From Zopfochytrium polystomum (Eukaryota > Chytridiomycota > Chytridiomycetes > Chytridiales > Chytridiaceae), in NCBI GenBank assembly GCA_025765615.1, contig JAIVFJ010000085.1, forward strand, positions 1-64,000: a stretch of DNA of 64,000 bases. Direction: 5' to 3'. Below, one piece after another: positions 10,843-22,889 of this stretch. Every line of letters begins with the position of its first letter. Positions within the stretch are counted from its first letter, which is position 1. A program made the position numbers and the translations under genes. The notes beneath the pieces are model-generated. The model was given only the letters and a program-made list of their open reading frames with translations, was not told the origin of the DNA and did not search any database.

Positions 10843-11499
10843 TTAAGTTTTGAGAACAGAATTGTCCTCATCTTCTTCGTCCAGAACAATCACGTCCAAT
10901 CGTGACTTCGGAACTGTTCCAGATTTAGTCCGAGGAAGCTGTTGGGCGGGATACCGTCTCTCCAGCTCGTAGGTCATCCAAACTGCGGCGCAAGAGAAAG
11001 CGAACATGCCTTAGGGGAGGGTGTCAGAACAGGATGATTCACAAGTACGAAGCTCACCAAGTGCAAATTTGAGCCGGGACAGAGGGTCCAAACGTGTGTA
11101 CGAGTCAGAAAAGCTCCTCTGGATTGTTGGCGGCACCTTGCTTTGCATGTTGCGCACTTCACTGGAATTGTCATTGCCTTCTGGCCGATCGATGGGCCAG
11201 GTGGAGTCCGAGTGCCGATCGACGGACGGGCGAGTGGGTCGAATCGGACGCGGTCGTACTGAGCTATGGGATAAGCGAGATAATCGCACCACAGCCGGTT
11301 CCGGTCGTCTCAAAAGAACGGAGCAGGGTTGGCTGTTCAGACGGGCGTTTCTAAGGAGTGTTGTGCGAATGGCGCCGCCGCCACGGTATGCTTCAGCGGG
11401 CAATTCATTCGCCGAACCGATCGAGAAGCGATCGCACGAAAGCGAAGGCAATAGCAGCAGCTGCTGTGTAAGGGGTGTCGGGATGCGACACCGAAGCAT
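10843..11499 (-). CDS. Small single-pass membrane protein with mitochondrial-type N-terminus
   Basis: Two exons (11499-11058, 11009-10843) join in frame to 202 aa. The N-terminal half is rich in Arg, Ser and Leu with few acids (MLRCRIPTPLTQQLLLLP), as in mitochondrial presequences. Near the C-terminus is one hydrophobic helix (LKFALGMFAFSCAAVWMTYE) followed by LERRYPAQQLPRTK and an acidic tail (LDEEDEDNSVLKT). I do not recognise the family; the layout resembles small inner-membrane assembly factors, but that is only a resemblance. The upstream TTG in frame is not needed, since ATG at 11499 is the first Met. Confidence 0.55.
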
Positions 11500-11960
11500 T
11501 TGGTTCAAGGTTTGAACAAGCAACGATCACCCGTATTTCCGTCTTCATCCTTCCAGCCAACGCGATTGCTGTACCCCGCTTTGCTGCCCCCCACAAGCAT
11601 GGGAGGTCTGGGCATCTGCCACTCAAGGGCCTGTGTGCGGAAACGTGCTTGGCTCCTGCGTGGCATTTCACCTTCTCCGGCCACGGAGCCTGTGGCTGCG
11701 TGACGTAACAAAGGGAAAAAAAAGTAAGGACCCCGCTTTGCTACGCGGTTCATGAATGCCCTCTAGAGCTGGAGCATGTGTGCATTGGTGGAGCCTTGGT
11801 GAGAAACAGACAATGGCACACTAATATTGGAGTTGCCGGTAGCGTAACACTGCAGAAACCGGCCGCACATCTATTCGGTGAGCTCTCCTCCCTTTTGCAA
11901 GACGCCAGTATTAAGCCAGGCAATAAAAAGGAGTCAGGCGTAAAACTCCGTTTCGGCGGC
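11500..11960. other. Intergenic stretch without recognised gene
   Basis: This lies between the 3' end of the Sip3-like gene and the start of the small membrane-protein gene, both on the minus strand, so it should hold the promoter of the latter and the 3' flank of the former. Short ORFs exist on both strands but none resembles a known protein. Confidence 0.5.
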
Positions 11961-14900
11961 TTACGCTTCCGCGATAACTCCACTGATAACCTCCAACTCT
12001 TCAAGAAGGTCTGTCAGGCCCTCACAGCCCCCAACGGATCCTCCAACACGTCCACAACCACCTTCTCCGCCTTGCTCCGCTCCATCGGATACCCAGTTCC
12101 AATAGCCGGCCCACACAGCGGCTCTTTCCACTTGCTCCAGCCATCGCAATGTGCGTCCAACTTCCATTCGAGCATCAGAGAGTGCATGTTGGACGCTATC
12201 TAGTCGTTCAAATGTCTCGCGAGCAGACAAGCTTCGGTATAGATTTCCAGGCAAAGTGATGTGATCCTCTGTTTTTCTCCATGGTTGGATTATTGAAGTC
12301 TCATTCAATGACGTAATAGGCGCTGAAGGGTAGTGAGCTGTGAGGTATGAGAGCATGCTGTGGGAAGTCAGCCTCTTCCACTCTTTGCAGAAGCCAATAA
12401 AATAGTCACCTCAGCTCGTGAATGGAGTTCAAGCCTTTCCCTACTCCCTTCAAGTCAGACGCCCAGTCGATTGAAGATTCTTCAATTCGGCAATCGTTTC
12501 TGCCTAGGCTCGTTTCCCTTCGTCGGAAAGGCAGAACCACCGGGCATTCTTGCGGAGCAGCACATTTCGTTCCTCCACGAAGTAAATTAAGAAGTAACGA
12601 GAAAATCAGAGCACCCAGAAGTCCCCACTGGGCCCAGAAAGACTTAGACAGCTCGAACGGCAATATGCTGGGCTCCGGGCCAGTTGAGGCAGATGAATCT
12701 CCAGTAGAATTCGATCCTAACTCAGTTACTCCGCCATCGGTTGATATTCCTGGTTGACCACCTGAAATCGAAGCTGGAGGAATACCACCTTCCTTGCTTG
12801 CGATACGTTGACATTCCTCTTTCAATAGTGACAGCGTATCTTGGGCACCCTTCGATAATCCTTTCACGGCCTCCTGCTTGATGATGCCTGTACCCAATAC
12901 TCTAATAAGATCAAATGCGGTTTTGCAAGTACCAAACCTTTTATCAGGGGACTTTTGAAAAACTTGACTCCAGTCGAAACAGTTAGCTTACAGCTGTTCT
13001 TGCTGACCCAAGTAATGCAATATCGAAGTTGTGGCGAAAACGTATCCCCGTATGGAAGAGAGGGTGTTGAGTCTCTTGATTCAACCACGTAAACTCTGCA
13101 ACAAGTAGGTTAAGAAAGCTTATCAAGGCAGTGGCGAATAGACTCAACTGGCAGTCAACTCGCTTCAGTAAGTAATTTGTGTCTTCAACAATGGCTTCCT
13201 TTGCCTTCACCATGGGATTGTTGACAGGCATCGTCCATTTCATTTGCCGACCAGCAATGGCAGATTCCGGAGGTGCTTCGCCTCCCACAGTGAAAGACGA
13301 AGGACAAGGCTCTGTCCAGTCAGCAACCACAGTCCTCGCCCACTCACCACGGGACTTATGATAGCGTTCAAAAAATGTTGTGTTTTCATCGCTTTGGATG
13401 TAGAGTAGTTCGAATAATCGTTTTGCTGGAACGGGGAGTACGACCTGAAATTCCCTCTTCTCAAGATGCCCGTCTGTGCAACCGCAAGTAACTTCGGATG
13501 TTGGGATTGGCGTGGGAATGTACTCTGGATGGAAAATCAAGATATTTCCAATAATCCTGCTCACTTACTCGACCAAGCCTCCACGCTGGCGTCAGATGGA
13601 TTCACCTCACCCTCATCCGCCACAGGTCCGTTGGCAGCATCCGCGGAAGCAATAGCATCGCCACTCGCCTCCTTTTCGGTGTCCAGACCTTTGTTCCGCT
13701 TACTTTTTTCTTCGTTCTTCCGACTTGAAGCGTATATGGTGTCAAAAAGTTCCTGCGCATTCATTCGCTGACGGTTTGACGGTCAATTTCTGTCAAGAAA
13801 TTAAAAACTTACTCCGGTTGTCTTCAGCGCGTTTTGCCAAACGATATTGATTGAGGCCAGCAGCCGTACATCATCTCGCATAAACGTTTTGAATTGGTTC
13901 TGTTGGGATGTTAACGGTGTTCGAAGAGCGACTTCCGAATGATACCGTTGCCTTCTTGGTGCTGACCGTGAAAGTGCTAATCATTCCGTTCCTCGCTCGA
14001 GTGATATTCGTCACTTGATTGAAGTGGATGACCAGCTCAATCTCGAGTTAGCTGTTCATTCTTCAAAAAGAAATCACTTCACAACCAACCATCGTGACGA
14101 ACCCCAAAATGTTGGAATGGAAACAAAGACGATTTTGAGTAATGTAGAGCTTGCCTTGCAAAACGATGTCTTTGAGTAGTCCACAATTGATCGCTGTTGG
14201 TAAGACATATTTGATTGAGACTGCGGTTGGTCTCGGGTCGCTTGAGTTCAAACCTTCCAGAACAAAGTCCGTTTTAGGAACCGATTTCAGCAGAAGATGC
14301 AATTCCTTATTCTTTTTTCCATACGAAGAGTCCGGCGGATAGTTCACAACACTAGAGATACGCAGATAAATCCACTTGTGGAAAGACAAAAGCCCTTACA
14401 CGCCATCAAACTTCTCCAGCTTTTCTGTCTCAGCTTCGTTCTCGATTTCCTGAACATCTACTCTGCGGACGACTCCTTCTTCAGCAACATCGCCCATCTC
14501 ATCATCTGGGACATTCACTCCATCCTCCTCGTTCTCATCCATGTCGGAGGGTTCGTTTGAGGGGTCAGCTTGAATATTTTGCTGCTGTAATTGCGTTTCC
14601 AGCGCAGAAGACATTGGAAGAGATGGCGGCGGCACTGTTGAAGGATCACTCGACAAAGTAGGCACGTTTCCGACTTGTTGCACTGGTTGTGCATTACGGC
14701 GGGCCATCTCACGCAGCTGAGCGGCCTTTGATGCCTCAAAAACAGCAATCCAGTCATTCATTTCCCGCTCGGACTCCGCTGGAAACGGAAACAGGCCAAT
14801 GTTAGGAACAAATGAACTTCGTTGGTCTTAAACGAACCTTGAAGGACAAAGCTTTTATTGGCAGTGTAGATTTCAAAGCAGTTCTTCCGCTCCTCTCGTC

Positions 14901-16619
14901 GATCTACGCGAATCCCGCAAAGAAGTACGCTTACAGGGTTCGTTGATAGGACCAGCCCCCTCTGTTTTCCTTGGGATTGCGAGACGCAGTAAGAGAATCC
15001 TCCATTTCGGATCATAAAATAGCGGCGTGCCCATACGGGTTGTTGCAAGGGCTTACTGGGGCTTCTTTTGAAAAGGTAGCCCTCTTTCTCTGTAGAAGCA
15101 CCTTCCAATGCGAAAGTCGGTTACTACCTAAAGGATGATCTTCGATTTTGATAAGTCGAGCATAGATACCGTTGCTTTCAAAGGACATGGGACCGATTAC
15201 ACGCGCACTATTCCCATTAGAGCCAGCGTGCACATCGGTTGGTCCGTTTGACGGTGTTGTTTCTTGTGGTCGCACACGAGAAATGACTTCCTGCAATTGC
15301 GTAAATCCCAATACTAATTGTTTCTCTCGTTAACCTCTTCAATTTCTTTTTTCCTTTTCAAAAAGTCGGCGGGTTGCTCCGAAATCGACTGCAACTGAAA
15401 CCAGTTGGTGTTTTAGAATGTGGTTTTGTCGAAATTTCTCCTACTTCAGTGAGACGGCTTTTCAAAGCATCCATGGATGGTTTGAGCCCCATGAACACTT
15501 CGCTTGATGACTCAAAATAGTCCACATGTGAGTACATCGCACCCATGATCTAGACTCAATTCAGTATCTTTACAGGGTGCAATATTCAGATGCAAAACCT
15601 TATCCGAAAATAAGACCTCCAACTTATTCTTGAATCTCAGTATTTGATATGTGTAGTCAAACGATGTCCTAATGTACGCCTTTCGCACATCGTACAAAAC
15701 AAACGCGTCCTAAAGGCAGCAAAGTTAAGAACAAGCATAACGCGCAGGAGAAGTTTTAACCAACCTCTTGCTGTGCGCTTGGGTCCTTCGTTTTCGTAAC
15801 AGCCGCATGCTTCGCGAGGGCCAAATCGTACTTTTCCGTCATTTTATCATTCACTTTTCGCGCATCCTAAAAAAGGAAGCAGTAGTCAAATATAATTGCG
15901 CTGGGTTGAAATACATAAAAGAGTTCGTTACCTTAATGTCCTTGATATCATCGCGCAAAAATTTCTGCAGCGGATTGATCATTTGTTCTTGGAGATCCTC
16001 AGACTGGCTAAGGTCAAGCGAGACCAATACTAGATGCAACCGAATCTCACTCACCAGTTTCGCTTTGAAAGTGCATATGGTTTGCAGGGAATCTGCAAAC
16101 GTGTTGACGACTGTAGTATCTGAAAGGGGTAAGTGTGATCGAACACTAACTGGTCGCATACCTATCAATGTAGCCAGTTTGCGGTAAGATCGTAGCTTCG
16201 AAATGATCCCTAACGTAGCTTCATTGAACTCTAATGGAGTTGCATCAGGAATGTGGAACTGGGCGCAAAGCGCATGATCCTTTACTTATGAGGTTCTCGT
16301 TGTAATTCTTGACGGCTTTCACAACGAGGTCGGTCCACCTGGCCATGTCTTCCACCTCATCTTCAAACTGATTCAAGCCGGCCCGGAAAAAAGGGGAATC
16401 GCCCACTGCCATCTCGAGGGAAAGAAACGCTGAGCTCATCTTGCTGAAGTGAGAGGGCGCCACTGGTGCCGATTCCTGGAGTAAATGCGGCAGTTGTGGC
16501 GAAGCGAAGGTTGACGAGTAGGACTGGTTTGAGACGGTCGAATTGTGCAGAGGGCCAGATACAGATGCTGGAGCAGCCGGACTGCCGGTGGCCATCGAGG
16601 TCGCGGCGGGCCCGTTCAT
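11961..16619 (-). CDS. SIP3: BAR-PH-GRAM-VASt membrane protein (Sip3/Ysp1, LAM1/LAM3-type sterol transfer protein)
   Basis: About fifteen exons on the minus strand. From the N-terminus: a BAR-type helical domain (SLEMAVGDSPFFRAGL, LRSYRKLATLI and on to about 15360), a PH domain (EGYLFKRSPSKP, ARRYFMIRNGGFSY, about 15100-14770), an acidic linker, a GRAM domain (LLLKSVPKTDFVLE, KDIVLQGKLYITQNRLCFHS, about 14340-14080), and a VASt domain (FQVVLPVPAKRLFELLY, PSLPYGDTF, LTVSTGVKFFKSPLIK, about 13490-12970). A transmembrane helix follows (about 12627-12577, WGLLGALIFSLLLNLL), then a C-terminal segment. This order defines the Sip3/Ysp1 branch of LAM/GRAMD1 proteins, ER-anchored proteins that move sterol at ER-plasma membrane contacts. 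In the VASt region the frame is restored by an intron with donor CCAGTTGAG. The C-terminal exon after the helix ends in a Gly-rich and then helical tail (SDGAEQGGEGGCGRV, LTDLLEELEVISGV). It is divergent from NOC4, with 252 bp between starts. Confidence 0.85.
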
Positions 16620-16871
16620 CGCGCGAGCGTACTTCTATTGACTGGTGTGACGGTCTATCGACAGCGGACTGGCGGAGCGAGAGGCGGACGTGCCAACACT
16701 TTCACTTTCAATGTATTCTGGAGCGAGCGAGATCGGAAGACAAAGAAGAGGCACCCGTTTCGCCACACAGGGAGCTTTGACTGAATGAACACGCCAAAGC
16801 CAACGGGCGGGTGACAAGTCACGGGTCGATCGTTTTCTTCTTTCGTTTTTGCCGCCGCCCAACCGCCCTCA

Positions 16872-19105
16872 ATGAAACCGCTTCGGTCGAGAAAGCGCCG
16901 TGGAGGCGAAGAACTTCAGGACAACACGGCGAATGCACTGACCTCAAAGCGGCCGAAAAGAGACTCATCGGCAAATTCTCCGCACCAGGACGAGTACGAT
17001 GGCTGCTGTTGCCTTTTCGGTCAAAGATTTAACAAGCCGGCCAAACAAACCGTTTGCAGGTCGAACAAGCACACCGTCTCTGAGATTGTCTCACTTGCCC
17101 GGGAGGCCGTTACTCGAACTTCGCAGTTGTCCAATATCACCAAAATAGCGAAGTATTGCTCACCCGAGGTCTACCATGTGACCACATTTGAAAGTTTTTG
17201 ACTCAGTACCTAGAGCACTGCCCCTCGAGAGGTCTGCCATTCCGCCATGCACGCACTCTCTACTGTCTTTGCAAAATGCCTTGAACGCGGGGATTTCGAC
17301 ATCTTGAAAACTCGACGGGGTGCCGAAGAGGAGAGTTCAGAGCAAGAACCGAGAAACGGATCGGCGCCCGTGGAAGTCAATCCGATGATCGCCGTCGCGG
17401 CCTGGACTAAAGAGCAGCTTATCGAGTTCAAGAAAGTGCTCCGAGCTCGTCTTCAAGACGCCGATAAGGCTTTACAGGTAGCACCGAGGGTTGCCTTCGT
17501 GCCCAGTAGAATGTATACTCAGTTTCGATTTCAGGTTTCAGCCCTCCACTCACTTCTTAACGTTTTGCGCGCTGAAAGCAAATCTGCAATGACTTCTGGT
17601 GGCAGCTGGACCATTGAGAACATGTCTTATGTTTCGATAATTGACACTATCGTAAATTCGCCCGCGCAATCCGTTGATGCCGTCGTTGAGACGTTCGTAT
17701 CGCACTATTTGAACGAGTACGATGACTTGCGATTGTACTTCTACCGCAATGTAGCGTGAGTTCATATCCACTGATATTAGCGAGTTCGGCGCAATAACGG
17801 AAATTTGTCCAGGAAATACCTAGAACGTGTTACGAGTCAATCCGTCAGTACAAATTCGGACCGTTCCCGTTACTTAATCATATCATCTTGTCCTCCAGCA
17901 CATGAACACCGACAGAGTGTACCAGATTCTGTCAAAAGTGCGATCGGTGAAAAAACATGACGACAAAGTTACTGGAAAACTCTGGGTATCGAAATCAGTA
18001 ACTGATGGTACTGGGCACTTCGGCAATCGAAGCTAACAGAGTACAGGCATCAAATCACGAAAACTGGACCGGGACACGGCGATTCCTCCGCTGGTTGCAT
18101 CGAATCATACTCGTGCCTTTTCGGCGGCTTGGCTTGCGTTGCTGAAGTGCACTCTGTCGACTCCGGTGTATAGGCAAATCCTATTGGTTCTTCACAACCA
18201 AGTTATCCCATTTATGGATAACCCGACAAGGCTTAGCGATTTTCTCGTGGATTCATTCAAGTTTGGTGAGGGCAATATTAGGTTGTTTGCCTGAGCTAAA
18301 AAAACTCGTGATTTTATCGCCTGAAGGCGGCTCTACTTCTCTATTGGCGCTGAATAGTTTGTTTTACCTTATTCAGAACTACAACCTGTAAGTGACACGT
18401 TTTACGCGCTTGACTGAAGCTCTTGACGTTGAAATATCGCAGTGACTATCCTGACTTTTACGAAAACCTTTACTCACTACTCACCCGCGACATTCTTCGG
18501 GTGAAATATCGCTCTCGGTTTTTTCGTCTTCTCGACGTTTTCTTATCGTCTCGGTACATTCCTGCGTACCTTGTCGCTGCTTTTGTCAAGCGACTGGCAC
18601 GGTTGGCCCTCCTGGAAGCAACTCCGAGCGGCATTGCCATGGTCCTGCCGATGATATACAATCTACTCCGGAGACATCCATCTGTGATAGTTCTGGTGCA
18701 TTCGGATAAAGAATGCCTTCATGGCATGGATGATCCTTTCGATTTTGACGAATTGGATCCGAAGAAGTGCAGAGCCATTGATAGTTCTCTGTGGGAAATC
18801 CAGGTTGGATAATTATGCGCCCTCGCTGCTTTATTGCAATTCTTCCCACTTGCTGATCTTCGGCATAGACCCTCATGTCGCATTTCTCACCAAGTATTTC
18901 AAGTCTTGCGCGAATATTCAGTGAGCCACTGGTTCTGCCCTCGTATAACATAGAGGACTTTCTGGATCATTCTTACGACTACTTGCTTGAGCTCGTCAAC
19001 TCGGGTAAATCAAGAGTTACCTCGAGCGATTGGAGTTCCACAGATGTCGTGAAAGTCGTGACAATGGCCAGTTTACCCTCGGGTGCTCCGGTGCCACTCT
19101 TTTAG
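16872..19105 (+). CDS. NOC4: Nucleolar complex protein 4 (NOC4), ribosome biogenesis
   Basis: Multi-exon gene starting at a basic, nuclear-type N-terminus (MKPLRSRKRRGGEEL). The C-terminal half carries the CBF/Mak21-type domain of NOC4: PVYRQILLVLHNQVIPFM, the RLSDFLVDSF run, then DYPDFYENLYSLLTRDIL, RFFRLLDVFLSS, IPAYLVAAFVKRLARLALLE, MVLPMIYNLLRRHPSVIVLV, and near the end YNIEDFLDHSYDYLLE. In yeast Noc4 works with Nop14 in export and assembly of the 40S pre-ribosome. Introns are short and partly placed (for example the donor at the QDE codons, acceptor TTTGCAG before SNKHTVSEI). The product should be close to the family's usual length of about 520-550 residues. No defect is seen. Confidence 0.9.
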
Positions 19106-19236
19106 GTTTTATATGTTTGGACAGGAAGGCATTGCGGAAACCTGGTCCATTTTTGCAGTGCAGTGCAAAGGAATTAGAGAAATAAACTTGACTTGTCTGA
19201 TCACATCAAGACTTGTGAGTTGAATTGAGTGCCTGT

Positions 19237-19659
19237 TGTTAGGTGGAACAGACTGGTTAGCAGCAAGAGGCACAAGACGGACCTGAACCTATTGTGACTG
19301 TTAGTTATTGTTCGTTATCGTTCTCACAATGCCCATGGGAGAGCGAACCACCACCAATACAGACCTGGGCACTGGCTTGTGCTGATGACAAATACTCCAA
19401 GTATCAAGTGGAACGGAAACCCGGTGTCAACAGTTTTCCTCCTCCTCTGCTCAAGCAGATAATATAGGAGAGGTTTTTACCCTGTGCCAGTCACGCTTGC
19501 CTAGCAACTATTACAGCATGCATATCATCATTATGTATCAATTATTCATAACAGAGTTTTTTCTCTTTCTCTCTAAGTTGAGGAGAAGGACCACCCTCAA
19601 ACACACATCTCCACTTCATTCACTCCTTCCACTCACTCACTCAGAGTAGGCTGTTTACA
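19237..19659 (+). repeat. Solo LTR, family C
   Basis: This 423-bp unit starts TGTTAGG and ends TGTTTACA, the TG...CA form of an LTR, with a TATA-like AGATAATATAGG about two-thirds along. Related copies occur at 32775-33186 (minus), 39752-40080 (plus, 5'-truncated) and 52855-53259 (plus). No matching flanking duplication is seen at this copy; its right edge abuts an LTR-B fragment. Confidence 0.8.
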
Positions 19660-19779
19660 GTGACAAAGACCAGGTGACAGAAAATGCACCAAGTCCTCAT
19701 CACAGTTGGTGCTCCCATGCATCACATTGTGAGGTGTTGCTCCTGCACACTTCTTACTGTAAAACCCCAAAATCTAACA
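19660..19779 (-). repeat. LTR fragment, family B (5' part only)
   Basis: Reads on the minus strand from TGTTAGATTTTGGG to GGTCTTTGTCAC and stops just before the family's TATA box. It matches the first half of the LTR at 54424-54669 closely. Confidence 0.8.
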
Positions 19780-20781
19780 TTACTCTTCTCAGCTGGACAA
19801 CGCCACGTGCTGAAAAACAAATAAATAAAATTGTGTACTGTCGTTTGTTCATTGGACATAAGGTTGAGTTTCCTGTCCTGAGGGATGCCACATTCCTTCT
19901 ACTCCAGTGAGCGCCACCGCCAGACCGTCAGGTAGTAGTCACAATGTGTCAGTCCTAGTTTAGAGTTCAGTCGTAGTTCCCTACGCTGGACGCCATGATC
20001 AGTTTTGGTACGAAGATCTCATATTGGTCGGTGACTTCAGAATCTTCTTTAGGTCGCTGTCGTACTCTCGACCATACTTCGACACGACTGCGGACACTGC
20101 TGCTCAACAACTTCGCCTGCATTTCTTTCAATTACGCCATTCACTCGTGACAAAACTGCAGCACTCTCACGTATCTCGAACGAATTCCTGCTCCTTAGTC
20201 AGCCTTGGAACTTCAAAAGGGTTCGGCTGAGCCAGCATCTCTGCCTCTGTGAGGTATTGCTCCGCGTACCTAGAGAATGGAAGACGTCATCTGCCATATG
20301 TTGTGCCGATTGGAAGACGGAAGGTCAGCCAGCAATCTGTGTGTGTGTGTTGGTTGATGTGTAATAAATAACAAGGAGTAGAGGGGGCGGGTGCGAGGAG
20401 ATTAGGATTGAGAGCGGGTTTTTATTGAGCGAGAGGGAGAGAGAGCGGAGGTAAATATGAAACATTCCCATTCGCACCGTGACGAATAGCCCTTTCAGTC
20501 CTTCACCTCGGCCCGTCACCCGCTCCTGCCAGGAACTGCGTCCACCGCACTGATGAACGGTGCCGGTCTGATCGCCATCGATATGATACTTGACCGAGGT
20601 CGCTATGTTCTTGCCTCAAAATGGGTCAATTGGTTCAGTTGCTCTATGCTTTTGTGGAAGGGTTTGCCCAAAAGTGCAAAAGTTGACCCAACCCAGCCGA
20701 CGACTGCAACGTGACTTGTCAACGGCTGCACCAAGCCCCAAAACTGCGAATCGAACTCGTTGAGCAGCTCTCGCCAGCACC

Positions 20782-21570
20782 ATGAATCCCCCGAGAGTGA
20801 GGAAAATCGCAGTACTGGGAGCAAGGGCTGTTGGAAAGGTCGGTCGGGTCCCTGGGACCATGGTCTCCGCTGCCTCCACTCTGTCCGACCCTACCACCTG
20901 CTTCCCATGATGCCACCGCCGCACGCCAGAAACTTTCCAGTTATCGCGGAATGAGCGAAGTCAGCAGATTTGGCGATCACTCACCCTGCACTCCCCATCC
21001 GAGAGCATCATTCCCTCCGATTTGGTTTCACATCTTAGCTCTCACTGATCTCTCCTTTGAAAGTCATCCCTCATCATTCAGTTCGTCGAGAGTCAGTTTG
21101 CCGAAACATACTACCCCACAATCGAGAACACTTTCACCAAGATCATCAAGCACCGTGGGCAGGAGTTCGCGGCTGAGATCATTGACACCGCCGGCCATGA
21201 CGAATACTCGATTCTGAACCCACGCCACGCGACTGGCATCCACGGCTATGTTCTGACGTACTCCATTAACTCGAGGTCTTCGTTTGAAATGTGCTCCGTT
21301 ATCAGAGACAAGATTCTGACGTTGACTGGGATGGACAGAGTACCTCTTGTACTTGTCGGGAACAAGGCGGATCTGACATCTTCCCCGGGCCAGCGTCAGG
21401 TCTCCGAGGATGAAGGACGGAAGGCTGCTGCCGAATGGGGTGCATCTTTTGTTGAGACAAGCGCGAAGGTCGGAACCAATGTTACCAAGATCTTCGAACT
21501 AATGCTTGCGGAGATCGAAAAGGGAAATGGGGAAACAGAGGAGAAGAAGGCCGATTGCGTTATCCTGTGA
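20782..21570 (+). CDS. RHB1: Rheb small GTPase
   Basis: Two exons (20782-20838 and 21064-21570; both boundaries phase 0) give 187 aa. The first intron splits the P-loop GARAVGK|SS, with Arg15, the Rheb hallmark residue. Switch I is YYPTIENTFTK (Tyr35, Thr38), switch II begins DTAGHDEYS, the guanine-specificity motif is NKAD and the SAK motif is ETSAK. The C-terminus is CVIL, a CaaX box. Rheb in its GTP form activates TORC1 at endomembranes. Numbering matches human Rheb exactly up to switch II, so the His in DTAGH sits at position 64, normally Gln. The CaaX ends in Leu, which usually favours geranylgeranyl over the farnesyl group typical of Rheb (inference). Confidence 0.95.
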
Positions 21571-21673
21571 TGCTGCCGCGGTACCAACCCGTTGTTGCTA
21601 CTCTTCATATATAAATACATTGCAAAGATATTTTGGGCTTCGTTTATTGGTGCTTTTGGTCCATCAAGTTGTT

Positions 21674-22889
21674 TCAAGCAAGTGCTGGACGGGGCTCATC
21701 GCCATACTGCGTGTGAAGGAATGGGATTTAGGATGCAAAAGTTTTGGAATGAGTTAGTCACCTTGTAATGCAACTCAAATACGTCGTCTCGGCTGATGAA
21801 CTTCCATCCGTCCTTTTGCACGTGGTACACTATTTACAGTCTTAGTCAAACAAGCTCTTTTTTTATCATTCGTACCCGAAACAAATCCTCCAGAGTATGC
21901 GTCCCTGTATGTTGCGTGGTATATGGCTCTCCTAGCCAGATCGATCGCCTCTTCAACGGTCAGGTCTGAACGGTAACCGGCATCCAGGACACCGTACGCG
22001 TACGTGGAGCCGGAGCCCACTGAGAAAAGGTGATTCTTCAGCCTCTGCCCGTCGCTATCTACGTAGTACAAATTTGGCCCAGTCTTGTCCCAGCCTGTCA
22101 CCATAGTGCCCATGGAAAGACCCATGCCCTTGTAGGAGTAAACCATGTTGCACAGCAGTTTGGAAGCTGCTGCTACCGAAATGCGCTCTTTGTTCGCCAA
22201 TTCGTACAAGCGGCAGCGGCGTCCCAGTTCGCGCTCCCAGAACGAGCAGTCTGCAGCACCCCCGGCCATTGTGCCGAGAAGGTACGGGTTGATCTCGATT
22301 ATTTTCTTGACCGTCTGCGACGCTGTAAGTCCAGACATTGGATTAGATTGTGAGGCTATACTATCACATCAAGAATGAAGTTATACCGATGTATGAGCCA
22401 CCCGTCGCGCGAGAATCAACGGCAACAATAACTCCGCCATCAAACGTGAAAGCAAGGGTGGTTGTTCCCTTCTGGATCTTAATCCTGTTCTCAGCATCAA
22501 CGCTTGTCTGATGCTTCAGAAACTCGATCGGCTGTATAAAAATCGATAGTCAGTTCTTCAAAATATAGAGGGAGTTTAAAGGCTTTATTGAGAATCGTAG
22601 TAGAGGCTGGGTAGGGAAGGATGAGGGTGCAAGCACTTGGCGATGAAGACGTGAGGTATGGTGCTATCACACTGAAAAAGTGACAGGGGAGGCCCTGCAA
22701 TTAGGAACTGACACTTACATTCGTGACAGCGGGAATCACAAAGGATGGATGGACAAAGTGGCCTGCATCGCTGCCGAAGAGCGAAAAGAGGCCTTTCTCG
22801 CCACTTTGGTCGAGTGACGATCCTTCGCTGTTTAACTCGCGGTCAGCAGCGTCGAAAGGACGCGAGTCAAGGAACCGAAGGTCCAGCAT
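21674..22889 (-). CDS. PRE2: Proteasome subunit beta5 (chymotrypsin-like)
   Basis: Five exons (22889-22719, 22531-22387, 22322-21876, 21829-21762, 21706-21674) join in frame to 287 aa. After a propeptide ending QKG comes the catalytic Thr1 in TTTLAF, then [42 protein letters not shown] and YRDAYSGG, all diagnostic of beta5. Autocleavage at Gly-Thr exposes Thr1, the nucleophile of the chymotrypsin-like site of the 20S core. The last exon encodes only [10 protein letters not shown]. It is divergent from the beta6 gene, 287 bp between starts. Confidence 0.95.

Larger units (their letters stand above)
19106..20781. other. Intergenic region with two LTR fragments and simple repeats
   Basis: No host gene is seen. 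The left part holds a solo LTR and an LTR fragment (separate entries). From 19780 to 20781 there is a short TG-dinucleotide run (about 20337-20350) and an AG-rich run (about 20425-20450), but no supported ORF; this part must contain the Rheb promoter. Confidence 0.6.

Noticed and set aside
12870..13090. Apparent frameshift in the VASt domain of the Sip3-like gene
   Set aside because: The break disappears with an intron whose donor is CCA|GTTGAG and acceptor GTTGCAG, which restores VVESRDSTPSLPYGDTF.
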